Shown here: in pieces, positions 9,677-18,779 of the stretch
Layout: the number at the start of each line of letters is the position of its first letter
Position numbering within the stretch: the first letter of the stretch is position 1
Source of the DNA: Anaerocolumna xylanovorans DSM 12503
GTDB lineage: Bacteria > Bacillota > Clostridia > Lachnospirales > Lachnospiraceae
Assembly: GCF_900143645.1 (NCBI RefSeq)
Contig: NZ_FRFD01000008.1
Location: forward strand, 1 to 57,833
Reading direction: 5' to 3'
Length of the DNA: 57,833 bases
Notes under the pieces: model-generated
Told to the model about the DNA's origin: nothing
Seen by the model: the letters and a program-made list of their open reading frames with translations, nothing else
The model's database searches: none
Position numbers and translations under genes: made by a program

Positions 9677-11016
9677 AATTATTATTGAATACCACGACAT
9701 TTGAACATAACTTGAAAAATGAATCAGAGCAGTTATTTATTTTTGAACCGGATTCCGGAATAGAAAACCATGTCGTCAATCTATATCCGGATGTCAGATA
9801 TCAAACCTTTGAAGGCTTTGGGGGTGCCATAACTGACTCCGCCGGATATGTCTATTCAAAGATGAATAGTGAACAGAAAAAACAGGTGATGGATACCTAT
9901 TTCGGTAAAAAGGAGCTGTGTTACGGCAAGGTTAGAATTCATCTTGACAGTTGCGATTTTTCCGTCAGCCAGTATGAGGCGGTGTCAGATCCGGAGGATA
10001 CCGGGCTGCAGACCTTTGATTTATCAAGAATGAAGGAGTACCTTATTCCTTTGCTGGAAGACGCGGCAAAGACCCTGGGTAAGGTGCCGGAAATTCTGGT
10101 CAGTCCCTGGTCGCCGCCGGCCTTTATGAAGACGAACGGGGAAAGAAGCCATGGAGGGAAGCTAAAAAGTGAATATAAAAAGTTGTGGGCGGAATATATC
10201 TGCAGATATATCACAGAACTTCGCAAGCTGGGCTTTGATGTTTTAGGAATGACATTGCAGAATGAGCCCAATGCGGTGCAGACATGGGATTCCTGCATTT
10301 ATGACGGAGAAGAAGAAAAAGAATTCCTGCGGGATTATATGTATCCTGCCCTTGAGAAGAACGAACTGACAGGGATTGATATCTATATCTGGGATCATAA
10401 TAAGGAACGGGTTTTTGAAAGGGCATGCCAGGTGATCGATCAGGATACGGACAGGATGATTACGGGAGTAGCCTTCCATTGGTACAGTGGGGACCATTTT
10501 GAGGCATTGGACCTTCTTAGGGAAAGATTTCCCGGGAAAAAGCTTATTTTGTCCGAGGCCTGTATTGAATATTCCAAGTATGGCAGCGAAGGTTATTTGG
10601 CCAACGCCCAGAAATATGCACATGATATCATAGGAAATATAAATAATGGCATGAATGCTTTCTATGATTGGAATATCCTCCTGGACGAAACGGGCGGGCC
10701 GAATCATGCGGGTAACCTCTGCGATGCACCGTTCCTGTATAATGCAGAAAAGCAGGAGCTGATTGAGAGAAACACATTATCCTATATCAGGCATTTCAGC
10801 CATTATATTCAGCAGGGAGCCACAAGAATTGCCTATACGAAGTATACGGACCGGCTGGAGGTGACAGCCATGGCAAATCCTGATGGGAAGCTTGTGCTGG
10901 TCCTTTTGAACAGATCGGAGGAAAAGCTGCCGGTTGTGATAAGGCTGAAGGGTAAATATGTTAGCTTTGAGATGGAAAAAGAATCCATAGCAACAGGAAT
11001 GATAGAACTTGAATGA
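9673..11016 (+). CDS. GH30 family glycosidase (glucosylceramidase-like)
   Basis: Retaining glycosidase of family GH30 (447 aa, no signal peptide, so cytoplasmic). Typical motifs are present: GFGGAITDSA near residue 50, SPWSPPAFMKTN near 145, the acid/base in LQNEP (Glu198), and the nucleophile in ILSEAC (Glu295), followed by a C-terminal beta domain with LLNRSEEKLPVV. GH30 members act on beta-glucosides, beta-1,6-glucans or beta-xylosides, so substrate is open. The start ATG overlaps the stop of the regulator gene. It is the last gene of the operon and is followed by a strong terminator. Confidence 0.88.
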   Translation: MKLLLNTTTFEHNLKNESEQLFIFEPDSGIENHVVNLYPDVRYQTFEGFGGAITDSAGYVYSKMNSEQKKQVMDTYFGKKELCYGKVRIHLDSCDFSVSQYEAVSDPEDTGLQTFDLSRMKEYLIPLLEDAAKTLGKVPEILVSPWSPPAFMKTNGERSHGGKLKSEYKKLWAEYICRYITELRKLGFDVLGMTLQNEPNAVQTWDSCIYDGEEEKEFLRDYMYPALEKNELTGIDIYIWDHNKERVFERACQVIDQDTDRMITGVAFHWYSGDHFEALDLLRERFPGKKLILSEACIEYSKYGSEGYLANAQKYAHDIIGNINNGMNAFYDWNILLDETGGPNHAGNLCDAPFLYNAEKQELIERNTLSYIRHFSHYIQQGATRIAYTKYTDRLEVTAMANPDGKLVLVLLNRSEEKLPVVIRLKGKYVSFEMEKESIATGMIELE

Positions 11017-11026
11017 TATCTGGGAA

Positions 11027-11077
11027 TACCCTGATAGTTAAGTCACAGCCTCTTTTCTGCGTCTTACTATCAGGGTA
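11027..11077. terminator. Bidirectional terminator between convergent genes
   Basis: A perfect 12-bp stem (TACCCTGATAGT at 11027-11038 and ACTATCAGGGTA at 11066-11077) with a T-rich segment after it lies between the GH30 gene and the convergent protease gene. It probably ends the sugar operon and may serve both strands. Confidence 0.75.
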
Positions 11078-11094
11078 TAGTTTATCCTATACTT

Positions 11095-14000
11095 TTATTT
11101 GATGGTTAATTTATACCGTATGCTATAATCTCCTGCTTTTGCAATGACATAAACACTACCGGCTTTTTTCGCCTTTAGCTTTCCGCTCTTTTTATTGATT
11201 GCGGCAATAGAGGTATCTGACACAGAATAGGTTACAGCCTCTGTTATGCCATAAGCTTTTGCTTTGAAGGTGAAGGTTTTTCCTGCTTTTAGGGCAGTGG
11301 TTTTCGTTGTAAAGCTGACATATGGCTTCTTTACAGTAAGTTTTAGGCTGTAGACAGAAGTGTTATCATTCACAGTTATACTTATTTTGATAGTCGCTTT
11401 ACCGGGAGATACGGCAGTTATACGGCCCTTTGAAGTAATCTTTGCAATTGCCTTATCAGAGGAACTGTAGGTTATATGAACAGTATCCTTATCAGTTACT
11501 TTGTCAGACAGCTTAACGTTAACTGCAGCTGTTTCCTTCGGGAACAAGTTATTCCGGTTTAAGGTTACCTTGGCTGCCTTAGAGTAATCCGGTGCCTTTG
11601 TGGGAGCAGGTGTAACGGTAGGTGTAGGCGTAGGTGCAACTGTTGCGGTAGGAGTCGGTGCAGCTGTTGCTGTCGGCACTGGAACTGTGGGGACAGGCCC
11701 TCCGGAGACACTTGGAGAAGGAGAAGCAGGGTCTGACGGTGCAGGTTCCGTAACACTTGGAGAAGGAGAGGCAGGGTCTGACGGTGCAGGTTCCGTAACA
11801 CTTGGAGAAGGAGAGGCAGGGTCTGACGGTGCAGGTTCTGTAATACTTGGAGAAGGAGAAGCGGGGCCTGACGGGGTAGGTGTTTCGGTAGCACTTGGAG
11901 AAGGGGTTACCTGATAAGCACCAAGGTCATAGCTTTCGCTGTTAAGGGCGTAGTCATACAGAGTAACTGCAAGGTCAGATAAAGGAACATTAGTGATAGA
12001 AAGAGCTTTCTTATCCAATAGGATATCGGTTTCCTTCCCCTTAGTGTCTTCATTTATTAAAAATACTCCAAGAGGGTTTACGGCATCTGACTTTTTATAC
12101 AGAATGGCAGCCGCTACATACTGGTTGTCTTTTACGTAAATGTGAAAGGAGTCTTTTGCTGATGAAGAGCTAAGCAGAGCCGGCTTTTCCGTATCAATGG
12201 TGATAGGAAATACCAACTGGCTTCTCTCGTTATTCTGTCCATGGTCAGAATAGTCTAACTCTCCGCTTACTGTTAAAGTAACGACGGAATTATTGGGCAG
12301 AAGCTTTCCGGCACTGTCCAAGCCGCCATAAAGTAAGGTCAGATAAGTGGGTACAATGGCTTGTTTACTGGATATGTACTGGGTTTTTGTCTCATAGCTT
12401 AGGCTATCTGATAGAAGAAGCCCGCCGTCTTTATCGGTAAGCTGGAAACTTAAGGATTTCGCATTGCGAAGGAGGCTTAAGGCAGCGACATCCACACTGT
12501 CAAAGTTCCCGTCCCCATTCGGAGAGATGGCAATCTTATCAGTATCGGCACAAGGGGCAAGGAGCTGGTACAAACTCTCGTATTGATAAGGAGTGTAGGT
12601 ACCAATTAAGGAGTAAGCATTATTATCAAAAGGATTGACACCAAGATAGCCGTAACCGTCCGGTGTTTCGGAATATAATGCATGGATGGTCTGCTGGTAG
12701 CCTTTCAGGTCGGATGCCGAACCGGCGTCAAAAAGCGGAGCTTTTGTCCAGTCTCCATAAAAGCCCATGAAGGGAATGGATAAATCTACGCCGTCTGAAA
12801 CTAAGGTAAGATAGCCGTCTACAAAGGCACCGTTTTCAAAGAAGGCATCCAGGTGTTGTCGGATTTCATCCTTAAGGGTGATAGTAACCTCCACGGTCAA
12901 ATCTGCTTCGGAATTTAATACAATGGCGCTTCCGGACACTACAGGAGTTCCATTTACCGTAAAGGAAACATCTGCGTAGCTGCTGATATTGGCAGCGGCT
13001 TCGTCAATGACATTCAGATTCGCTAAAGAGTCAGTGGATTCAGATAGTACTACAGCCTTGGGAACATAGGTGATGGCAGAGCCTGTGATACTTCTGATGT
13101 GGAAGGACTTTGTATACACTCCGTTTTTGGCAGGATCATCGCCTATGTTAAGCTTGGGTCTGCCGTTTGCTCCGTCTTCCTTATCCGTATACAGATACGC
13201 TCCGGCATTTACTGCATTATAGACATTTACAACACCGCTGCCCTGCTTTCTGGGAGTATAAGGAGTGCCGTCCGCTGTTTGGGAGGGTATAGCAGTACTC
13301 ATAAGCAGGTCAGTGGCAATTACTGCTTTTTCAGGGGAGGTTAAGAAATATTCGGTTTTCTCGTTGAGATACTGCTTCATAAGTGCATAAGCACCGGCTA
13401 TATGCGGAGCAGCCATGGAAGTACCGCTCATGGTTCCGTATTTTCCGCCCGGAAGGGTTGAGTAGATATTTCCGCCGGGGGCTGCAATTTCCGGTTTCAG
13501 TTTCAGGTCGGGAGTGATGCCCAGGGAAGAAAAGTCTGATGGGGTATTGCCGTAAGTGTCAGGGAATATACCGGGTTCTCCTGATACCGTGGCAATTTTT
13601 TCTGCCGCACTGCGAAGAAAATTCCCGTCTGCCAATGAAATGGAAATGGCAGGAATGTTATAATCTGTGATTGCCATATTAAGTGAGCCGGTTGTATTGT
13701 TGCTGACTATGATAGCAACGGCTCCGTGGTTTTTAGCATATATAAGCTTATCATTAAAGGAAATGTCGCCGCGTCTTACCAAAGCTATCTTTCCGGTGAC
13801 GTCTATGCCTGCATAATCAGTATTTTTTCCTAAACCGGGTACGTCAACGTATTCGATAGCTCCGCCGGAAACTGCCGATAGGGAGGAAAAGAAAGGTTGG
13901 TTTCCTTCTGCCGGTTCGCTGTAGGTTACTTTGGTCCCTTCTACTTCAAAATAATTGGCGTGGTAATTAATATTGGCTACACTGGCAACCGAGAGGGGGG

Positions 14001-15294
14001 TCAGATAGGTGGAAGGGGATCCGACCACAGAGGTGTCGGGATTGGCGGATACAGCCAGACCGCTAGGGGTCAGGTTTTTAAAAGCATTTCCGTAAGTGCT
14101 GCTGTAGCTGTTGCCTGCGGATACGGCCATGGTAATTCCGGCACTTTCCACCCGGTCGTAAACAGCGGAAATGGAGTCTTCGCCTTCCTCTGTAAAACCA
14201 CTGGGAGAGCCCAGGCTCATATTGATGACATCGGCACCCAGAATAACGGCATCTTCAATAGCTGCCAGAATATTTTCCGTAGAGGCACCGGTATTTCCGA
14301 GGATATCACTAAATACCTTCATAATCATTAATTGAGCTTCGGGAACGACGCCGGTGATATTATCGGAATCTCCTTCCGGAGCGGCTACTGTTCCGGCAAC
14401 ATGGGTACCGTGATCATTGCCATTTGCAGTGACGGATTCAGGCTCCGGTATGACATCAGGATCTTTGTCGGCATAATCGTAGGCATAGGGGACTTTGGTA
14501 TTCACAAAGGTCTTCGATACATCGGTGATACCTGACTGCAGAAGGTTTCCGCTGTCTGTCAGTCTTACCTGAAGGGAAGAAGCATCGGGAAATTTCGGAC
14601 GCTCCGGCATGGTCAGAAAGCCCGGATGGGTGACATCAAGGCCGGTATCAATTATGGCAACTGCTGTTTTCTGCCCCTTGTAATTCAAATCCCAAAGAGT
14701 ACTGGCTCCTATTGTATTGTTACTGGTGTCCATAACGGGGTCTATTTTTTCATAGACCGGAGCCTCATAAGCAGTTTTTACACCGCTTATTTTCTTTATA
14801 GAAGGAATAGCACTGGCTTTCACCTTTATGGCAAAGCCATTCATTACATTGGTGTAATGGTACAGCACCTTTGGTGCGGTATTAAGTGTTTTTAAGTGTG
14901 ATATCTGACTGATGACATTTTCCTGCTGCTTTTGAAGATCTGAGGTAATCCTGTCAGCCTCTGCTGATTTGCTGAAATCCTCGAAACTTTGAAAAAAATT
15001 GGAGCGCATAAGTGAATTATCACCTATATACTGCTCCAAAAGAGGAGTTCCCTCTAATTCCACAATTACCGCTACAGGCTTGTTCTTTCCGGAAGCATCG
15101 TTTATGCTGCCCTCATACCCCTTTAAGCCGCCGGGTATTGTTAAAGGTTTCGTGCTGCCGTTACTGTTACTGGCAGCTGCAGGATTTCCTTCGGTATCTG
15201 CTTTTACTGCATCCGGATAAGCAAAAGGATTTGCCAGGATGGAGCTTACTGTCAGCACAAGAGCTGTGAGTACCGCTGTGACTTTTTTTCTCAT
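11095..15294 (-). CDS. Secreted subtilisin-like serine protease (S8, PA domain, Ig-like tail)
   Basis: Large extracellular subtilase (1399 aa). It has an N-terminal signal peptide, an inhibitor I9-like propeptide (about 70-180), and an S8 catalytic domain with Asp216 (IIDTGLD), His295 (DHGTHVAGT), the oxyanion Asn395 (SAGN) and Ser626 (GTSMAAPH). A PA domain is inserted at about 455-580. An Fn3-like and beta-rich region follows, then a Pro/Ser/Thr/Glu repeat linker and two bacterial Ig-like (BIG2) domains at the C-terminus (ITSKGRITAVSPGKATI). The layout resembles Vpr or lactocepin-type cell-envelope proteases. No LPxTG motif is seen, so the Ig domains may hold it at the wall. It is probably monocistronic, with GAAAGAGGG upstream of the ATG. 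Confidence 0.93.
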   Translation of the reverse strand: MRKKVTAVLTALVLTVSSILANPFAYPDAVKADTEGNPAAASNSNGSTKPLTIPGGLKGYEGSINDASGKNKPVAVIVELEGTPLLEQYIGDNSLMRSNFFQSFEDFSKSAEADRITSDLQKQQENVISQISHLKTLNTAPKVLYHYTNVMNGFAIKVKASAIPSIKKISGVKTAYEAPVYEKIDPVMDTSNNTIGASTLWDLNYKGQKTAVAIIDTGLDVTHPGFLTMPERPKFPDASSLQVRLTDSGNLLQSGITDVSKTFVNTKVPYAYDYADKDPDVIPEPESVTANGNDHGTHVAGTVAAPEGDSDNITGVVPEAQLMIMKVFSDILGNTGASTENILAAIEDAVILGADVINMSLGSPSGFTEEGEDSISAVYDRVESAGITMAVSAGNSYSSTYGNAFKNLTPSGLAVSANPDTSVVGSPSTYLTPLSVASVANINYHANYFEVEGTKVTYSEPAEGNQPFFSSLSAVSGGAIEYVDVPGLGKNTDYAGIDVTGKIALVRRGDISFNDKLIYAKNHGAVAIIVSNNTTGSLNMAITDYNIPAISISLADGNFLRSAAEKIATVSGEPGIFPDTYGNTPSDFSSLGITPDLKLKPEIAAPGGNIYSTLPGGKYGTMSGTSMAAPHIAGAYALMKQYLNEKTEYFLTSPEKAVIATDLLMSTAIPSQTADGTPYTPRKQGSGVVNVYNAVNAGAYLYTDKEDGANGRPKLNIGDDPAKNGVYTKSFHIRSITGSAITYVPKAVVLSESTDSLANLNVIDEAAANISSYADVSFTVNGTPVVSGSAIVLNSEADLTVEVTITLKDEIRQHLDAFFENGAFVDGYLTLVSDGVDLSIPFMGFYGDWTKAPLFDAGSASDLKGYQQTIHALYSETPDGYGYLGVNPFDNNAYSLIGTYTPYQYESLYQLLAPCADTDKIAISPNGDGNFDSVDVAALSLLRNAKSLSFQLTDKDGGLLLSDSLSYETKTQYISSKQAIVPTYLTLLYGGLDSAGKLLPNNSVVTLTVSGELDYSDHGQNNERSQLVFPITIDTEKPALLSSSSAKDSFHIYVKDNQYVAAAILYKKSDAVNPLGVFLINEDTKGKETDILLDKKALSITNVPLSDLAVTLYDYALNSESYDLGAYQVTPSPSATETPTPSGPASPSPSITEPAPSDPASPSPSVTEPAPSDPASPSPSVTEPAPSDPASPSPSVSGGPVPTVPVPTATAAPTPTATVAPTPTPTVTPAPTKAPDYSKAAKVTLNRNNLFPKETAAVNVKLSDKVTDKDTVHITYSSSDKAIAKITSKGRITAVSPGKATIKISITVNDNTSVYSLKLTVKKPYVSFTTKTTALKAGKTFTFKAKAYGITEAVTYSVSDTSIAAINKKSGKLKAKKAGSVYVIAKAGDYSIRYKLTIK
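11709..11894 (-). repeat. 45-bp tandem repeats coding the Pro/Ser-rich linker
   Basis: Four near-identical 45-bp units begin at 11709, 11754, 11799 and 11844, with a degenerate edge near 11892 (48 bp on). Each encodes the 15-residue pattern SPSP-S(V/I)TEPAPSDPA in the protease linker. The near identity suggests recent duplication by slippage, so length may vary between strains. Confidence 0.9.
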
Positions 15295-15300
15295 TTATAT

Positions 15301-15637
15301 CCCTCTTTCTTATAATATTGTTAGGTTTCATGATGATAATCACAGCTGGTTTTATCATTTGAGAGAAGGATGTTGATTAAAAAATAAGGAACAATTAGAG
15401 CTTATGTGCATCATTTACCTGATTTATCTAGGAATACTCCCTTGTAGTTCCTAATTTTTAAAATCTTTACAATTATAACATGTACCGATTTAATTTACAA
15501 TAAATGGAAATAGTAGAAAAACGACAGGGTGCAACAGAAATTATCATTTTTTCTGTTGCACCCTGTCGTAAATATAACAGTTTCAGTCAATTGTAAGATT
15601 ATCATAATTGTGGTATGATAATTTTCTGGAAATAATA
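15301..15637. other. Intergenic region, protease upstream side
   Basis: This stretch between the protease start and the ECF gene end holds the ribosome binding site of the protease, an AT-rich segment that must contain its promoter (no clear -35/-10 pair seen), and the terminator at 15521-15569. No gene is seen in it. Confidence 0.5.
15521..15569 (-). terminator. Terminator of the ECF S-component gene
   Basis: A perfect 20-bp inverted repeat (15521-15540 with 15550-15569, 9-nt loop) with the core CAGGGTGCAACAG. On the minus strand the stem is followed by TTTTCTACTATTT. It lies about 70 bp past the stop of the ECF gene and also isolates the protease gene from read-through. Confidence 0.85.
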
Positions 15638-16180
15638 TTAGGAGTGTCTTGCATAAAGCCTTTCTTTTATCAAAGGTACTTTATCCATTACAGGCAGCAG
15701 CAGGGAAGCACCGGCTATCCCAAAAGCCGTCTGGACCAGATTGAACGGAATATCACTTATGGCTGCCAGAAGGCCCATTCCTAAAAAGAAAGCGGAGAAA
15801 AGATAATAGCCGGTTACCACAACGATACCTCCCCCAAGTCCGCCGGCAATGGTGCCAAAGATTTTTTTCTCTTTGCGGGAGGGATGCTTCATAATAAGGT
15901 GATAAACAGTGCCGCCCACAAAAGCCGCTAATGCTTTTATTATAAGAGTTGCAGGTGCAAAGCCCATATAGCCGGAGAAAATATCTGCAAACATGGAACC
16001 GATTCCGGCAGCGAGGGTTCCGTAAACAGGACCTAAGAGGATACCGCTAAGTAAGACCATACCATCCCCAAAGTGGATATAGCCAAGGGCAGGTGTCGGG
16101 ATGCGGATTATCATAGTAGCAATGCAGGTCAGCGCTGCCATTAATGCTGACAGTATCAGGTTAAGTAATTTTTCGTTCAT
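15638..16180 (-). CDS. ECF transporter S component
   Basis: Substrate-binding membrane subunit of an energy-coupling factor vitamin transporter (180 aa, five to six membrane segments). The pattern GYIHFGDGMVLLSG and PVYGTLAAGIGSMFAD, then APATLIIKA, is typical of the ECF S fold. No EcfA or EcfT gene is near, so it would share the housekeeping module (group II). It is divergent from larB across 165 bp. That may hint at a nickel-pincer precursor such as a nicotinate compound, but the substrate cannot be read from the sequence. AGGAGG precedes the ATG. Confidence 0.85.
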   Translation of the reverse strand: MNEKLLNLILSALMAALTCIATMIIRIPTPALGYIHFGDGMVLLSGILLGPVYGTLAAGIGSMFADIFSGYMGFAPATLIIKALAAFVGGTVYHLIMKHPSRKEKKIFGTIAGGLGGGIVVVTGYYLFSAFFLGMGLLAAISDIPFNLVQTAFGIAGASLLLPVMDKVPLIKERLYARHS

Positions 16181-16244
16181 AATGCCTCCTGGTTTCTTTA
16201 TCTTTTTAGTTACTTTATTCTAAAATTGGCATTATTGAAAGTTC

Positions 16245-16282
16245 CAGAATACAATTAATTGATAGTGCCAGAATGTATTCTG
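16245..16282. promoter_or_regulatory. Candidate operator between the ECF gene and larB
   Basis: CAGAATACA (about 16245) recurs inverted as TGTATTCTG, and the second copy forms the palindrome CAGAAT-GT-ATTCTG at about 16269-16282. Both lie in the divergent region between the ECF S gene and larB. A TTGACA at about 16288 lies downstream, but I see no convincing -10. A dimeric repressor site is a reasonable inference. Confidence 0.4.
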
Positions 16283-16345
16283 TAGTTTTGACAGAAAATA
16301 GACAACGCACGAGTGTGCTAATAAACACGCAGATGGGAGTAGAGA

Positions 16346-17089
16346 ATGGATATTTATAAATTTTTAGAACAGGTGAAGTCAGGGGAAATGCAGTTAGATG
16401 CGGCTGCAGAAATATTAAAAAATCTGCCTTATGAGGATCTGGATTTTGCAAAACTTGACCATCACAGGCATTTTCGAAGCGGTTTTGGAGAAGTGGTGTT
16501 TTGCCAGGGAAAGAGCATAGAGCATTTAACAGAAATCTACCGCAGATTCTACATGCATGATACCAATGTTCTTGGCACCAGAGCAAGCCGTGAGCAGTAT
16601 GAAGAAGTGAAGAAGGTGGTGGATTGTGTGACCTATGACCCATTATCCAGAATACTTTCCGTTGAAAAGGAGAAACAGGAGAAAAAGGGTCTTGTAGCAG
16701 TATGTACCGGAGGTACCGCAGATCTTTTTGTAGCGGAGGAAGCAGCCAGGACGGCAGAATTCTTCGGAAGCAATGTGGTCCGGGTATATGATGTGGGAGT
16801 AGCCGGAATCCACAGGCTCTTTTCCAAGCTTGAAGATATCCGGAAGGCAAATTGTATTGTAGCGGTAGCCGGAATGGAAGGGGCACTTGGCGGTGTTCTT
16901 GCCGGTCTTGTAGACAAGCCTGTAATTGCCGTTCCCACCTCCGTCGGCTACGGTACCAGCTTTGGAGGTGTATCGGCGCTTCTAACCATGTTGAATTCCT
17001 GTGCGGAAGGTCTTGCCGTTGTTAATATTGACAACGGGTTTGGAGCCGGGTATATGGCTACCCAGATTAACAGGCTTTGTAAAGATTAG
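16346..17089 (+). CDS. larB: Nickel pincer cofactor biosynthesis protein LarB
   Basis: LarB carboxylates nicotinate adenine dinucleotide and hydrolyses the phosphoanhydride to give the dicarboxylated mononucleotide, the first step to the nickel-pincer cofactor of lactate racemase-like enzymes. The 247-aa protein has the N-terminal region of the family and the C-terminal AIR-carboxylase-like domain (VCTGGTADLFVAEEAA, VAGMEGALGGVLAGL, PTSVGYGTSFGG). The start ATG 16346 has GGGAG upstream. It converges with larC and the two stop codons overlap, so the genes cannot share a normal operon. No larE or larA is in the window. Confidence 0.93.
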   Translation: MDIYKFLEQVKSGEMQLDAAAEILKNLPYEDLDFAKLDHHRHFRSGFGEVVFCQGKSIEHLTEIYRRFYMHDTNVLGTRASREQYEEVKKVVDCVTYDPLSRILSVEKEKQEKKGLVAVCTGGTADLFVAEEAARTAEFFGSNVVRVYDVGVAGIHRLFSKLEDIRKANCIVAVAGMEGALGGVLAGLVDKPVIAVPTSVGYGTSFGGVSALLTMLNSCAEGLAVVNIDNGFGAGYMATQINRLCKD

Positions 17090-18507
17090 CAGGAAGCCTT
17101 TCCTGCCAGGGTCTGTACCAGGCTGTAAAGGGTGGTGTAATCAAGTCCTGATTTGTCGGCAAGGCTTCTGATACTGTCACCTTCCGGGTAATAAAAGGTC
17201 TTATTCTGGTAGGAACATACCTTCACGGTTGCCTCGCCATAGGGAGTCACAACGGTTTCAAAGGTTCTCTTAAGAGTGGTGCGTTTCATTTCCTGCCTGC
17301 GTATGCCTATGGTAGTGGTGTGGGTAAAGATTAATTCTTCCATAAACGGAAGGTCTTTTTCAGAACATATGACACCTAAGAGGTAGGCTGGCCGGTTCTT
17401 TTTCATAAAGATAGGGGTATAATATACATCTTTGGCTCCGTTCTTTAATAAGATTTCCATAGCAGCAGCAAGGGCCTCTCCTGTGCAGTCATCTATATTG
17501 GCATTAAGAACCCAGACCGTATCCGAGAGAGTGTCAGACTGTGAAGGCTGCACCTCTTCAATCAGCATGGCTCTTAAGAAGCTGGTGTGTTCATATTCTC
17601 TCTTTCCTGTACCAAGGCCGATACGCTTAATCGTAAAGTCAGAGGGGAGTTCCTCCTTTGTCCTGATAGCCGCAGCAATGGCGGCACCTGTTGGAGTAAC
17701 CAGCTCACCCTTAACCTGGGTAAGGTGAAGCCTTAGGTTGTACTGGGAGGATATATTTACAACTGCCGGTACGGGGATGGGAAGAACGCCATGCTGGCAG
17801 GTAATCTGTCCTCTGCCCTCATAAAGCTCGGAAATATAGACCTCTCCGACATTTAAGTTATCCAGGCAGATAGCAGCTGCGGTAATGTCTACAATAGAAT
17901 CTGTGGCTCCTACCTCGTGAAAATGAACTTCTTCTACAGGCTTTCCATGAGCTTTTGATTCCGCCTCGGCAATAATGTAAAATATCTTTTTCGCAATGTT
18001 TTTGGCGTTCCCGGTGATAGCAGAGCTGTCAATAATGGTGCAGATATCCGCTAAGGACCTGTGCTCGTGATGGCCGAAATGAAGGCCGCCATTATCCTCG
18101 TGAAGGTGGCTATGGCTGTGTCCGTCATTATGCTCATGAAGGTGGTCATGGCTGTGTTCGTCATTATGTTCATGAAGGTGGCTATGGCTGTGTTCGTCAT
18201 TGTCCTCATGAAAGTGGTCATGGCTGTGTCCGCCATTGTCTTCGTGAACGTGGCCAGGTTTTTCGTGCCCGAAGAGGTAGTCCATATCATGGTCATGGTT
18301 ATCCTCCTTCAGTATTACATTAAAATCACAGGCATCAATGCTGTTCTTTATTTTTCTGGTTATTTCAATTCTATATCCGTCAACAGTAAGGCTTTTTAGT
18401 CCATTTAATAAAACCTCTTTATCTGCACCAAGATCTAACAGGGCAGCTACTGCCATATCACCGCTGATTCCGGAGTAACATTCCAAGTATAAACTTTGCT
18501 TTTTCAT
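17086..18507 (-). CDS. larC: Nickel pincer cofactor biosynthesis protein LarC (nickel insertase)
   Basis: LarC inserts nickel into the pincer cofactor in a CTP-dependent reaction. The 473-aa protein opens with LYLECYSGISGDM, carries a long His-rich loop (about residues 70-150) that should bind or store nickel, and continues in a single frame to the C-terminal domain. In Lactobacillus plantarum larC1 and larC2 are joined by programmed frameshifting; here the frame is intact. The start is supported by AAAGGAT. The gene faces larB, sharing the bases 17086-17089 with its stop codon. Confidence 0.93.
   Translation of the reverse strand: MKKQSLYLECYSGISGDMAVAALLDLGADKEVLLNGLKSLTVDGYRIEITRKIKNSIDACDFNVILKEDNHDHDMDYLFGHEKPGHVHEDNGGHSHDHFHEDNDEHSHSHLHEHNDEHSHDHLHEHNDGHSHSHLHEDNGGLHFGHHEHRSLADICTIIDSSAITGNAKNIAKKIFYIIAEAESKAHGKPVEEVHFHEVGATDSIVDITAAAICLDNLNVGEVYISELYEGRGQITCQHGVLPIPVPAVVNISSQYNLRLHLTQVKGELVTPTGAAIAAAIRTKEELPSDFTIKRIGLGTGKREYEHTSFLRAMLIEEVQPSQSDTLSDTVWVLNANIDDCTGEALAAAMEILLKNGAKDVYYTPIFMKKNRPAYLLGVICSEKDLPFMEELIFTHTTTIGIRRQEMKRTTLKRTFETVVTPYGEATVKVCSYQNKTFYYPEGDSIRSLADKSGLDYTTLYSLVQTLAGKASC
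18094..18237 (-). repeat. larC: 36-bp tandem repeats coding the His-rich loop of LarC
   Basis: Four 36-bp units start at 18094, 18130, 18166 and 18202. Each codes for a 12-residue unit of the form H-E-x-N-D-x-H-S-H-x-H-L. The repeats expand a metal-binding loop and are likely to vary in number between strains. They are coding repeats, not a CRISPR array, since no unique spacers lie between them. Confidence 0.9.
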
Positions 18508-18709
18508 TTATAATCCTTTCTATAGCAGCATATTCCATCAACAGAACTGCGATAGGGTTATTATAGCACGCCGGAATTAGCGGTGCAAGAAGAAGGCAAA
18601 GCTCCAAAACAATCCCCTGGTCCTCTGCCTGTCCACAATTTGGTTTCATGCGTTTGCCGTGGCAGCATGCCGGGAGTGAAAGACTTACAAGGATTTTACA
18701 GCATAATGG

Positions 18710-18738
18710 TTGTACGATACCGTTTAATCGGATAATGT
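18710..18738 (+). promoter_or_regulatory. Candidate sigma-A promoter of the EAL-GGDEF gene
   Basis: TTGTAC at 18710-18715 and TAATGT at 18733-18738 are separated by 17 bp, ending about 40 bp before the start codon. Confidence 0.5.
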
Positions 18739-18779
18739 AATATATTAGAGAAGTCTTACCTGGTTAAGGGAGCATTGTC

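Noticed and set aside
11600..11914. Open frame of 104 codons on the plus strand rich in Gly, Val, Ala and Glu
   Set aside because: It is the antisense shadow of the Pro/Ser/Thr repeats of the protease; it has no ribosome binding site and its make-up only mirrors the repeat.
18094..18237. Regular 36-bp repeats that could be taken for a CRISPR array
   Set aside because: The units are contiguous with no unique spacers, and they keep the larC reading frame.
18061..18399. Open frame of 112 codons on the plus strand with Met/Val repeats
   Set aside because: It is the reverse complement of the His-rich repeats of larC and has no start signal.
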